A stretch of 64,000 bases of DNA, taken from contig GG745342.1 of the NCBI GenBank assembly GCA_000151295.1, forward strand, positions 749,109 through 813,108. Direction: 5' to 3'. A program made the translations under genes and the position numbers. The stretch is from Allomyces macrogynus ATCC 38327 (lineage: Eukaryota; Blastocladiomycota; Blastocladiomycetes; Blastocladiales; Blastocladiaceae). The notes under the pieces were generated by a model. That model ran no database searches and was not told the origin of the DNA. It was given only the letters and a program-made list of their open reading frames with translations. The first letter of the stretch is position 1; every line of letters starts with the position of its first letter. Shown here in pieces: positions 1-10,670 of the stretch.

Positions 1-509
1 TGAGAAAGGGGCGATGATGCTTGATTTGTTGAGCTGTCTCATGGTTGGCCGTGCTCGGGAGGACAATCAATACTTCAGCCAGCACCAGGAATGCAAAGTT
101 CTACGATGCGAAATATAGCCCACATTGGTTCCCTTTGCTTTTGGAACGTCACCAACATGTACGCCGTTGTCGGGGGGAGGGGACCTGGGCGATACTTTTG
201 CAAACTGGCGGCCGAGTTCCGTTTGCATTCTCGGCCACCACTGCGTCGATGTCGGCCGAATTTTTTACTGAACGTAGGTTACATCAATCTGGTATCAATG
301 TGGGTGGCAAATTTATCAGCGCCCGACAGGGTGGAGAGTGGTGTACATCAACTACTGCTCGTAAAGTTCATTGAAAATACTGAAGCAAATCCTTGAACCA
401 CCCTCAGTCTTCCATTCTTCATCGAAGGAGCCACTCTGCTCCTTCAAAGAAACAACAAAAAAAAATCACATCTTGTGCTTACTCGGCCCAAACCACAGCC
501 ACATCCTGC
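1..509. other. Left-edge stretch without a recognisable gene
   Basis: Short overlapping open frames exist on both strands, but none shows a recognisable domain, signal peptide or plausible exon structure. An A-rich stretch near 455-470 lies downstream of the surface-protein gene that ends at 510 on the minus strand, so part of this stretch is probably its 3' flank. Confidence 0.4.
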
Positions 510-1705
510 TCAACCGAGCATACGCGACGCTGCGACAGCCTCCCCCTCCTCAGTCGAAACGGCCTGACCGCGCGCTGCCGCGCGACGACGGCGCTGAACA
601 ACGACGGCCACGCCAACCGCCGCCGCAACCAGCACCACGGCACCGGCGGCCAGCATGGCCGGGCCGACCGCGACCGTCGACGCGGCCTGCGGCGTCACCG
701 CCGCCGCGGTGGTTTCATCAGCGGCCGTCGCGCCATCCGCGTCGTTCAGCTTCAGGTGAGGCTTGGCCGGGGTCACCGGCTTCGTGACAGGCGGCCGCGC
801 CTCGGCGACAGGCGAGGCGGGACGCGCGGGGTGGGCGGGATGAGCTTTGGTGTTGGATGTCGTCGTCGAATCGGTGGTCGGGAGAGTCGAGTTGGTCGTG
901 TTTGTGTCGGGCAGCGTCGTCGAGTTGGTCGTGGTCGTGTCGGGGAGCGTCGTGTTCGTCGTGTTCGTGGTCGTGTCGGGCAGCGTCGAGTTGACAACGG
1001 GAGCGGGGGGCGCCGGGTTCAGTAGCGTGTTGCACTATCGACGCGTCGAGGTCAATGTAAGTGAGCTGGTGCAGCAGCAGCCAGTTCAAGCATCCGTATG
1101 CGGGATCAGTACGGACATCAATGCTGGTCACCTTGAACCACGCCCGGTCGTCGTCGTCCACACTGCCCGCCGAGAACGTGAAAGTCGAATAGCCGGTGCC
1201 AATGGTAAAGTAGCCGCGCGAAAACGCGGGATTGGCTAGGGCCTGGTCGGCCTCGTTCGAGTCGCCAGTAGAGATGTCGGGCGAGCATCCCGCAACAGGC
1301 TGCGAAGTGAGCCCTAGACGTGAAATAAACAGGGTCAGTTTGCGGCAGCAAGCATGCGCAAACACGTGAGGACACGGCCAGCTCTTCATGCCCGTCTTCG
1401 GAGGCGATGCTTGGCCACGGAAATTGCAGGTTGGGCAATCAACGAAAAGTATTTGTACCCGCGCTCTGACCATTGATCGTAACGGAAAACCGCTCGTTCG
1501 AGCAGTGTACGTCGACGACGACAAGACATCCTTCGGCGGCCAGTGTCGCCGAGTAGAGGTCCGTTGAACCGGAAGGGTAGACGAAAATGAACTTGGTCCA
1601 TTGATCGAGGGCCGTCGTGATCGGCGTTAACGCCAACGTCGGAGCCGCGTGGGCGAGCAGGGCGAGGACGAGCAGAAGCCCGAATGCAGATAACGACAGG
1701 GCCAT
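510..1705 (-). CDS. Single-pass Thr/Asn-rich cell-surface protein (family copy A)
   Basis: Spliced model, minus strand: exons 1459-1705, 1132-1313 and 510-1034, giving about 317 residues. The frame is continuous through both introns. Residues 1-25 form a hydrophobic signal peptide. Next comes a small ectodomain of about 120 residues with paired cysteines (VVDVHC and VAGCSP motifs). It is followed by a Thr/Asn/Pro stalk with many potential N-glycosylation sites, an HPAHPARP spacer, a transmembrane helix (AMLAAGAVVLVAAAVG) and a short basic tail with QRRRR. Splice sites were chosen by comparison with the related locus at 17.7-18.8 kb, which keeps the same intron positions. The stalk, HPAHP spacer and tail match the neighbouring gene at 12.5 kb. 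No known family is recognised; a cell-wall or surface adhesion role is inferred from architecture only. Confidence 0.75.
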
Positions 1706-2211
1706 GGTCGGTGGGGTGGTCGTGAGAGCTTGACGAAAACAGGAAGAGGGGCGTGGGACCTCCTTCTCTATTTATGAAGAAAGGTTGAGCCCAATCGAGG
1801 GCAATGAAGAGGGCACTTCATTGGCGAAAGCGCGCGTGCGGCGGAGCCCCGAGACGGCAAGTGACGATGGCGCGCACTCCATGTTGACGCACGGTCCAAC
1901 TCTGGATTTGCGGCGGGTTTGCGGTGTGCATGGAACGGTTCACCGGCAAACCGCAAGTCCCCGGTTGAGGGGCTGGGGCCTAGTTGTTTGCTGTCTTGGG
2001 CAGCGGACAAGGGGGTAATCTTTGCCGCTCGCCTGCCAGAACCCAGTCCCAGCCCCCGACGCCGCCACGATGCGCCTTCAGCGCAAAGCTTGCGACGATC
2101 ATTGCGTCCGCACGGGCGCAGTGACGGCATGCACGTCCAGTCCAGAATGGGTCAGGGACCTTTCCAGACCGCTCCACACCGCTCCACACCTCTCTCGGTG
2201 CCGAGGGGCTG

Positions 2212-2600
2212 ATGCCGGCCGCGCGTCCGCCACGATCTCGTGTACACCGCCTGAACGAGTCCAATCCGGCGGATTACGACGTGGAGGACCGGTGGACCAA
2301 GGTGCGGAGCGACTGGTGCCTGGTGAAGGAAGCACTCGGGGCGCCCTATGTGCGCCCATGTTCGCACACTGCACGGCAAGTTCTTTTGCGACGCGATTAA
2401 CGCTACGGATGACATGTTGTCGGACGTGGTGCACGGCGGCGACCCTTCTTTGGTTTCTGGGATTTTTGATCTGAGCTCTGGCAGTGCGTCCTGTCCGCCG
2501 GTCGCCGACATCGTGAAGTTGGCCCAATCGATCAATGCTCAATCGAGCTGGGGGTGCTCGATCCATGCTCCATCGACCCTCGATCAACCGATTCATATTT
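2212..2600 (+). pseudogene. Possible coding relic, unidentified
   Basis: Two adjacent plus-strand frames read like parts of one protein. The first carries DYDVEDRWTKVRSDW. The second continues with LHGKFFCDAINATDDM and SLVSGIFDLSSGS, which would need a 1-nt frame change near 2350-2395. I do not recognise a family and no introns are evident. It could equally be chance open frame in GC-rich DNA. Confidence 0.2.
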
Positions 2601-2712
2601 GATTTGAGCACGCTGAGAATGGAAGACAAAGCCCTCATCTTGTCAATTGAAAAGGCGCTCCCGTCGATTCAGGTTCCGTTTGAGCAAATTACGTCTCGTT
2701 TAAAGCTCTAGC

Positions 2713-2790
2713 TCGTCGATTGACCTCCACTATGCTCGATTGACCTCCACCCATGCTCGATAGACCTCAATCCACACTCGATTGACCTGA
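2713..2790. repeat. Imperfect ~20-bp tandem repeat
   Basis: About four imperfect copies of a unit resembling TGCTCGATTGACCTCCACC occur in a row. Scattered partial copies (TCGATCAATGCTCAATCGA-like) occur from about 2525 to 2590. It lies in non-coding DNA. Confidence 0.6.
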
Positions 2791-3849
2791 GAGGCATCAC
2801 ACAGTGGCGCTGCAAAGCTCGCTTCCCATGTGGGGGCTGCTTTCGTTTTTACTCTCAAGCAAGAACCCAAGTGCAATTTCCTGCCTCACCACACCTTGGC
2901 CCGGTTCAAGGCGCTCAAACCACACAAACGATGACCCTGACGCAGCATGGTAAATGAAGCGCTCGCACTGGGCCCCTGTCGCACCTTGTCGGCCAAATCG
3001 CCCAACTTGTGCACCTCAGTTCGGCACGACGTGAAAGGCAAACTGGAAAGCTCGCACATCGACGAGCATCCACCCTGCTTGCGCGTCACCTGTAAACCGC
3101 TCCTATCGCACCATCATGTCCGTATCGCGGTGCCGCTCGTCCAGCACTTCAAATGGCGTGTCCAGAACGGGGGTGCGCGCAATCTTGGTGCCCATGCGCA
3201 GGAGCACGACATGCTTGACGCGGCGGAAGTGTTCATGTACCCGGTTGCTGGTGCCAGAGTGTGGCAGGAATGCGGCACGGTAGTGGTGGGGTGGTGGCGC
3301 GTGAGCGCGGCCTCTCCTGGCTCAGCCACGTAGTGCGAGCGCAACTTCCGCAGGGCGTGTACGTTGGTCGGGTTGACTCGTTATCCTGGATTGGATCGGT
3401 GCGGTAGAGAACAGGCGAGGACACGGTCACGTGATGCGCCTGCGCCAAGCTCACCGCATTGTCGGCGACATGGCAGTCTGGCTCGACCTGTGCAGCGCGG
3501 CTGTTTGCGACACTGCCGTCGTCGTCAACGACCCACCGCCCCGTTTCCCGCCGTATGTCGCCCCAATTCGCGCTGCAACCTGCTGCACAGCACTCGCATG
3601 ATCGGCCTCCTGACCGCGCCGGCCGTGGCCGCTCCTGCTTTGCCTGCAGACCCCCGCCTTTGCGCCGTGTCCCCGGTCCTGGCCCAAGTGTCCAGCGCCC
3701 GGTCGACCCTGATTCTTGCCCGTGCCCCGCCGTGCTTCCTACCGACGCAGTTTCGGTAGTGCTCCCGGCCCCCGCCACAAGTGATTCTCGCCCGACGAGA
3801 TTCCTGCAAGAACACCCCACTCTCTCGTCCGTGATCAAGACAACGTAGT

Positions 3850-6800
3850 ATGCCCCCGGCCCCGGTCCATTATGCCCAATCTGCCGCCGCCGTCTCGTCC
3901 TCGACTGCCTCCGCTCGCGCCGGATACTTGTCCTCGGCCGACCCGCCGACCAGGTGCGCTTGTGTTAGCCCGTCGAGTACAGCTCCTGCTCAGCCCAGTT
4001 GTCCTCATTGATCGCAAACCTTCTCCAGAACAAATCGGCGCTTCTCGAATGGCTTTCACGCGCACCAGCACCTGGAGCCTCTGACTGAGGAGCCTGCGAC
4101 CCCCGGCGTCCATGTCCTGACGGGCGCCGATGACGACGCCGGCGACCTGGCTGCGCTCAACGACGACGACATTCAATTCCTCGTCCAAGCGCAGGCGGGC
4201 GACCATGGCGAAGACGATGACGACGACGACCAACATGACGAGTACGGATTCGAAGACGACGACGGCCACCCCACTTTTCACCACCTGACCGGCGGCGGCG
4301 GCGACAGCAGCAGCCGCGGCTCGCGTGACGACCCCATGGACGTTGACGTGGGCCGCCCGGCGTACCACCACTACGACCATATGGCGTGGCCGCCGCACCA
4401 CCACCCGCACCATCACGGCTCACCCACGTCGAGCGCCGGCAGCGGCAGCCGTGCGCCGTCGCACATCTACGACGACGACGCCGACGACGACGCGACCGAC
4501 GAGCTCGAGCGTGTGCTTGCGACATTTGACGAAGAGCACGACGACCTGCTGTCTGGCGGCCTGCACCTCTCCCCGCACTGGGACCCGGCCGCCACCACGA
4601 CCGCTTCGGCACCCCCCAAATCGCCCGCGTTTATCTTGCGGTCGTCGTTCTCGGCGCACGCGGCCACGCGGCGCATGGACGACGCGGCCAATTCCCCGCT
4701 GTATCGGCACTCGATCAACCGCGGCGCGCCCGTCGCCTCGGCCATGGATACGGTCACGACGCTCGACCCGCACTTGATGCACGGCGACCCGGAGCTGATG
4801 CAGATCTTGGGGGATATGTCGGCGTCGTTGCCGACGCCGGAACGGAATGCGAGTGGCGCCGCCTCGTTGCCGGTTGCTGCGGGGCGCGCGCTCGATCATT
4901 CCGTGGCGGCCGCGGCGCGCTTGCCGCGGCAGGCGTCGCCGGATACTGCCCCGGGCCCGGCGGACCGGCCGATGTCTCGGTCCGCGTCGGGCGCCGCGAC
5001 GCATCAGCAGCAGCAGTATTACGGCACCGACGACGGCGAGCTCGCGGACGCGAGCGAAGTGACGGACCTCGCGCCGTTCCTGGCCGCCGCGCAGGACGAT
5101 GACCACGACGATCCCATGGACCACGGCAGCGAGCCGTCGGTCGTGTCCAACTCGCCGTCGCGGTTCACCTTCCGCCAACCGAACCGTCCCGCGGGCGACG
5201 CCGTGTCCGTGACCTCGTCGACTTCGCGGCGGTCGTTGCGGTCCGGCGACTTGGACCTGACGACGACCGTCTCGCTGCACTACCACCAGCAAGCCCTCCT
5301 CGATCTGGAGCGCCGGTGGCAGGCCAAGGAAATGCAGTGGCACGCGGAGCGGCACCAGCTCGCCGCGCAAACGGCCAAGCGCGAGGCGGAGCTGCAGGCG
5401 CGAATTCGCGAATTCGAGACCAACGACGCGAAACGGCGCGGCCAGGACGAGCTGATGAGCGGAATCAAGGCGAATCTCGCCAAGGAGCGCGACGCCGAAG
5501 TCAAGGAAATCCGCCGCGAGTTGCTACGCGCCAAGGAGCACGAGGTGCAGGAAATGCGCCGCGAAATGGCGGCTCAGCGCGCCGAGTGGGACCGGCAGGT
5601 GCTGGAACTCAAGGAGCGCGCGCGGGTTGCCGAGGACGAGGCGCGCAACGCAAAGCACCAGGTTCCGACGCCGGCGTTGACGGCGCGGGTGAACTCGGTT
5701 TCGACGCGGTCCGTCGAGACGCAGTGCGACCCTGTCCCGGCGCCGGTGCCCGCGGCTGCGCCTGTGGCTGCAGGCGCTGCGGCCGCGGCGCGCATGGCCG
5801 AGTCGTCGGCCAAGCGCGCTGTTTCTCGCCGTGCTCCCGCGCCCGCCGGGGACGCCGCTCGACGACGCGGCGCCGCTCTCGGCGTGCATTGACGAACTGC
5901 GGCGGCAGTTGGCCGACGACCAGGCCGATCTCGCGCGCGCGCGGCAGGACCTCACGGGCATGGACGAGCAGGCGCGGCAACTCGCGCACGCGAACGCGCT
6001 CCTCGAGCAGTTGACGGGCGAGACGCAGGCGCTCATGGCGCGCGTTGACTCCCTGCAGCGCGACAACGACCAGCTGCAGGTGCGTGTGCGCGAGCAGTCG
6101 CTCTCACTGCAAGCGAGTCCCGCGCAACAACAAGGCTCGGACGACGTGCGGCACCGCGAAGCCGTGCTCCTGCACCGTATCCGCACGCTCGAGCAGCAGC
6201 AGCAGATGCCGCCGTCGCCGACGCCGTCCGTGCCTGTCGTCGATCCTGCGCGGGTCGCGGAACTCGAGGCGGCCGTGGCCGCCGCCGACGCAACGCGGTT
6301 GGCGGATTTGGCGGCGATGCGCGACCAGTTCCATGTGTTGCATGAACGTGCGCTCGCGCAGTTGCGCGCGCCGCTCGAGGCGGCCGTGCGCGAGCGGGTC
6401 GCGATGCAGGCGCAGTTGCGCCATTTGCAGGCCGAGCTCGATGCGGCCAAGGCGCTCGCCAAAGACCAGCGCGTCAAGGCGCGCGCCGCGCTCGAGAAGA
6501 TGCGCGACCGGTGCCGCGGGACGCTGCAGCAGGTCAAGGATGAGGTAGTGGAGAGTAAGCGCAAAGGTACCCACCGACACACTCCTGGCTGGTTCGTCGA
6601 CTGGGTGATGTGCTTCGAAGAAACTGACCTCAACGCGCCCACGAGCGTAGCCCAAATCCACATGGAGGAAGAATGGAAACGCAGAAAACAGAAAATTGAG
6701 GAAGAATGCCGGCAACGGTACGTAGGCCGACCGCGATCTGGTCGAGCGAGTGCATGCAAGTCGTGAACGACGCTCACAATTCATCCCCCGTCCCCAGTAT

Positions 6801-7098
6801 CACGAAGATACAGCAGGATTTCCAGCACGAGCTCGAGTTCCGCGACCAGCAGCTGCGGTCGGCCATGGCCGCCGTCGATTCGGCTGCGACCTCGCGGTCC
6901 GTGTCCCCGTCGACGGTGCCGGCCACGACCAAGGCGCCCGTTCGGCGTCTCAGTAGTGTCGAGCGAACGACGCGAGCGAGCGTAGTGGGCGGTGCGGACC
7001 GCGTAGTGGGGGAAGGTAGCGACAAATGGGTACCGGGTCGACTTTGGAGAGACTGTGGCGAGGACTCCTTTTCTGGCATTTCTGGGACTTGTGGTTGA
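3850..7098 (+). CDS. Large coiled-coil protein, centrosomal-type, with a probable 1-nt frameshift
   Basis: Model: exons 3850-3953, 4029-6566, 6651-6717 and 6798-7098, about 1002 residues once one extra base is discounted. The small first exon begins MPPAPVHYAQ and splices in frame (75-nt intron) into an acidic, His-rich, disordered region. Residues about 440-590 and 640-900 are long heptad coiled coils rich in Arg, Glu and Gln. The third exon carries HMEEEWKRRKQKIEEE. Near 5848-5851 (run of four G) the frame switches by +1: upstream reading ends RRAPAPAG and downstream continues TPLDDAAPLSACIDELRR, so one G appears extra. That is an assembly error or a disabling mutation. No named family is assigned. 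Length, coiled coils and the presence of other ciliary genes suggest a centrosome or basal-body role, which is inference. Confidence 0.65.
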
Positions 7099-7487
7099 CG
7101 TTTATTTGTGGTTGACGTTTATTTATTCCCGTGGCGCCTTCCCAACAGACTGGCCCGGTTCTCACCATTCGTGTCGTGCCGGTTCGTCGTCTCTCCTCTC
7201 TTTTCTCCTCGCGGGCTTGAGTTGTCTCGGATGGTTGCTGTATCTTTTTGCCATATGCGCGTTTTGGTTGCCTGGTTTGTGTCGAGTTTGCCGAGCCAAG
7301 TTCGAGGGGAGAGTCTGCCCGCGAATCGCGTTTCTGATTAGCGGGATTTTGACCAGCTTTCCAGATCGCCCCTCGCTTGCCTTGGCTCGATTGGAAATTG
7401 CCCATCGAAAACAACCCACAAAAAATAATGGTTTCTTGTTCATCGTTTTACACCGCGACGTCACTGCTCTCCATGCCCCACTGCGCG

Positions 7488-8566
7488 TCATGCTCTCACG
7501 CGGCGCTTCTTGCTCGCCGCCGCGCCCTTGCCCACGACCGGTGGTGCGCGGCCCTTACCCTTCCTGCCCTCCGCCGCCGGCGGCACGACCTCCGGGATAC
7601 TCGCGAGTTCCACGCCCACCATTTCATCGGTCTCGATCCCGAGCTCGTCCATGAGCTCGGCGGGTTTTCGCGGCACATTTTCGGTGATCAGGTCCCACAT
7701 GTCCTTGAACATGCGCCGGCGCTTCACCCAGGCCTTGCGCATGGTCGCGTGCCGCGTCATCGCAGCGGCACGGTCAGCGGCGGTCACGAGCGGCTCACCG
7801 TCGCCCTCGGCAGCTCGGCGGAGCGAGGTCAGCCGTGATTCGGCCACGTCATTGGCGTCGGTCAAGATCGCGACTTGGACGGCAAGGTCGGTGGTGGGGA
7901 GGGACGCGTTGAGGGAGGCGAGTTCTGGAGCCAAGTCCACGTTTCGGGTGAGCGGAAAGGATTCGGAATGGAGGCGGGTGGGTGGGTGGATGGGTGGAGA
8001 AGACGCACGGACCCTTGGACATGGACGCGATTGCGGCCTTGAGTTCGTCAGCCTTGCCCGACAGATCCGTGATCTCCTGGTCCATTTTCGAGAGGTCGTC
8101 AGGCGACTCTGCGTCGTCATCGTTCTGGAGTTGAAGCCGAGTGAGTCCAACATGTCTCAGCGCGTCGCGACTGGGCTAGCGTCGATGAACGCACCTGGAG
8201 CGGGAAGTAAATCGACGACTTGCCAAACGTTTTGCAGGTAATCTCGCCGCGGTCGGCCAGCGCCGCGAGCGTCTTGGACACGATCGTCTTGGAGACAGTA
8301 TTGCGCAAGCCTGTGGCGACGTCGGCTGGAATGTGAAGCATGAGGTCAGTCTCGTCTTCAAGCACATTATTGTGACGCGCACGAGAGATCCGTACTCGCG
8401 CCAAACGGGCGGTTGTTGCGCGTGAGGTACTCGAGAATGAGCTGCTCGGCTATGATACAAGGTATGCACTGGTCAGGTCGAGTTGTTGGGCATGAGTCGG
8501 GAGGCGCGCGCACGTACGGTCGCCGTCGGCGGCCGACGCGCTGCCGGATTTGCGCTTGGGCGGCAT
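7488..8566 (-). CDS. HOP2: Homologous-pairing protein 2 (HOP2/PSMC3IP/TBPIP family)
   Basis: HOP2 works with MND1 to stimulate Dmc1/Rad51 strand invasion in meiosis. Spliced model, minus strand: exons 8518-8566, 8396-8449, 8195-8325, 8013-8124 and 7488-7924, all phases matching, about 260 residues. The N-terminus is a winged helix: EQLILEYLTRNNRPFGA, then SKTIVSKTLAALADRGEI and KTFGKSSIYF, the typical Hop2 DNA-binding fold. A coiled coil follows (KMDQEITDLSGKADELKAA). The C-terminal domain has the family's AWVKRRRMFKDMWD and the near-invariant acidic VGIETDE-type motif, here LGIETDEM. The end is a basic tail (KKRRVRA) that could serve as a nuclear signal. It is slightly longer than animal HOP2 (about 217 residues). 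The fourth intron uses an unusual GTCCGT donor. It is divergent from the DUF707 gene at 9069. Confidence 0.9.
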
Positions 8567-9068
8567 CGTGCAGGTCGGGTCGTGCGTGGTGATACTGGGC
8601 GGTGCGCTCGACAGCCGGATCGCGCCTGGTGCACTCGTCGTCGTCGTCGTCGTCGTCGTCGATGTCAGGCGGGCGGCTGCAGCAACTTGGCCGAGATGGG
8701 CCGCTCGTTCCAGTCTCCGACGGTGTCGGGCCGTGTCGACATCGACGCTGGCAAATGACAAGACACGACAAGCACACGCGGGAGTCACTGCCGATGCGTC
8801 GTGACAAGCACGATTTTTCACGTGTGTCTCGCGCGAGACGGCGCGAGACGTGTTCGCAGCGCTCCCAGCTCGGCCAGGGGCGCCACCGACAGCCTCACCC
8901 GCGCGCGACTGGCGCTGCACGGCGACGCTGCCGACGCGGCACCGATTTTCACTGCCCACCACTCCGTGCACGAACACCGCACCAGCAAGCTCTGGACGGC
9001 CCGCGGCGTTCAGAACCGGCCGCGCAAACGCGGGTTCATGATCACCAAGACGGCCAACTGTCGCGAAA
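8567..9068. promoter_or_regulatory. Divergent intergenic region between HOP2 and a DUF707 gene
   Basis: About 500 bp separate the two start codons, which face away from each other, so both promoters must lie here. It contains a GTC trinucleotide run near 8638-8662. No TATA-like or other defined element could be supported. Confidence 0.5.
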
Positions 9069-10670
9069 ATGACTAGCCCAACTCCGACCACTCTCTTTGC
9101 GCGCACCAAGCGCGCTCTCTCCATTGCCGTCGACGCACGCGGCACCTCCACGTCGCTGCCGCTCGCATCTCCGACGCCGAAATGGCCCACCGGGGCGCCT
9201 TGGTCTCGTGTTCGCTTGCGGCGGCGGACCGTGATGCGTGCGGCCGTCTTCGTGCTCGTCCTGATCACGCTCGTCGCGGTCTCCCGACTGGCTGCGCCAT
9301 GGTCGCAGGATTATCACGGCCTCTCGGTCGCTGACGACGTGCACGAGTCAAGCCCGTTAGCAAGGCCTGCGAAGCGGAGGCGTACCAGCCGCGCTACGCG
9401 CGCCAACCCGACTCGTCGACGTGCCGCTCCAGTACCAGGCGCGGCTCCATGGGAGGATGCTGACACGGGTCAGCTCGTCGCGGAGGCCTTGGCTCTAACC
9501 GATGAGAAAGTCGCGGTCGTCACCAAGTCCAACCCGCAACTCTCCCCCGCGCTGCCAGCAACCGCGACCCGCACCAAGGCGCCGGGCCTGCTCGCCATTC
9601 CCGTCGGATCCAAGTCTCGCGCCAATGTCGCGCCGCTCCTCGCTCAGTTCCGCCGCGACGCGTTCGATTGCATTCTGTTTCACTATGAACCTGCCAACGT
9701 CGACGACACGGCGCAGTGGGCCGCCGACGTGCCGCACTACAAGGACTGCGTCACGGTGCGTGTGCCGGGCCAGACAAAGTTCTGGTTTGCGAAACGGTTC
9801 CTGACGCCCAACACGCTCGGTACCGCCTACGACTACCTGTTCCTGTGGGACGACGACGCGGCGCTGCCGACACCCGAATGGTCGGCGCTCGCCATGGTGC
9901 ACGTCCTGCAGCGGTACCACATCCACGTCGCGCAGCCCGCCCTGCTCTCGGGGGTGCCCAACAAGCCGCAGGCGCACCTCGTCAAGTGGCACGCGCCATC
10001 CGGCGCCCCCGTGCCGTCGCCCGCGCGGTTCACCAACTTTGTCGAAGTCATGTTCCCAATCTACTCGACGGAGGCTTGGCGCGCGTGCGCGTGGTCGGCG
10101 CTACCCTACGACGGCCGGTCCTACTGGGGCGCCGATAACGCCATGTACCCGCTGTGCGCCGCGCGCGGGTACTGCCGGTTCGCGGTCGTCGACGCGCTGC
10201 CCGTCCACCACCGCGATGCGCGCCGGCTCGTGCAGGACCAGCGCACCAACGTGCGCGAAATGTTCGAGTACCTGAACCGCGTCTGGCGCGCCGTGTGCCA
10301 TGCGCCCAAGGACGCGCCAACCGAAGTCGCGCAGATTTGTGCGTATTTCACGCGCCGTGGGCCGGGGGCTGGACCTCTCGCGTTCCGCGCGGTAAGGGAC
10401 GTGGTGCCCGTGCTCGACTCGGTGTCGCTGACGTGTCCGGACGCGGCGTATTGGCCGAATACGGCGAGTAAGCCGTGGTGGGGGCCCGGGCGCGGGCCGG
10501 CGCGGGTTGGTGGCGAGGGGACGGCGCGGGTGAAAGTGGTCAAGATGGAGGATGACGTCGAGAGTGCGCCGGGACTGGACGGGGAGGAGGACTTGGGATC
10601 ACGCGTGGACAGGCGTGGGACCACGCAAAAGGGGACGACTGAGGATGCCTTCGACGACATTCAGCCTTGA
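9069..10670 (+). CDS. DUF707 family type II membrane protein (subfamily A, copy 1)
   Basis: A single uninterrupted exon of 533 residues. A basic N-terminus (VRLRRRTV) precedes a signal-anchor helix near residues 57-74, then a disordered basic/Pro linker, then a DUF707 domain from about residue 173. Family landmarks visible: LLAIPVGSKSR, a LFHYE strand, QTKFWFAKRFL, YDYLFLWDDD (about residue 257), HVAQPAL, FTNFVEVMFPIYS, and a late YCRFAVVDALPVHH. The domain family has no established function that I know of; the Asp triplet resembles the metal-binding DxD of Golgi glycosyltransferases, which is inference. It probably acts in the secretory lumen. Its closest relative in the window is the gene at 19262. 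Unlike that copy it has no intron before VMFP. Confidence 0.85.
   Translation: MTSPTPTTLFARTKRALSIAVDARGTSTSLPLASPTPKWPTGAPWSRVRLRRRTVMRAAVFVLVLITLVAVSRLAAPWSQDYHGLSVADDVHESSPLARPAKRRRTSRATRANPTRRRAAPVPGAAPWEDADTGQLVAEALALTDEKVAVVTKSNPQLSPALPATATRTKAPGLLAIPVGSKSRANVAPLLAQFRRDAFDCILFHYEPANVDDTAQWAADVPHYKDCVTVRVPGQTKFWFAKRFLTPNTLGTAYDYLFLWDDDAALPTPEWSALAMVHVLQRYHIHVAQPALLSGVPNKPQAHLVKWHAPSGAPVPSPARFTNFVEVMFPIYSTEAWRACAWSALPYDGRSYWGADNAMYPLCAARGYCRFAVVDALPVHHRDARRLVQDQRTNVREMFEYLNRVWRAVCHAPKDAPTEVAQICAYFTRRGPGAGPLAFRAVRDVVPVLDSVSLTCPDAAYWPNTASKPWWGPGRGPARVGGEGTARVKVVKMEDDVESAPGLDGEEDLGSRVDRRGTTQKGTTEDAFDDIQP

Larger units (their letters stand above)
1706..3849. other. Intergenic region, about 2.1 kb
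   Basis: The region lies between the surface-protein start and the coiled-coil gene. It holds the promoter of the minus-strand gene near 1706-1790, a short tandem repeat near 2713-2790 and one possible coding relic near 2212-2600. Other open frames are short, overlapping and without recognisable features; one at 2947-3333 (+) is the longest but is unsupported. Confidence 0.4.
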
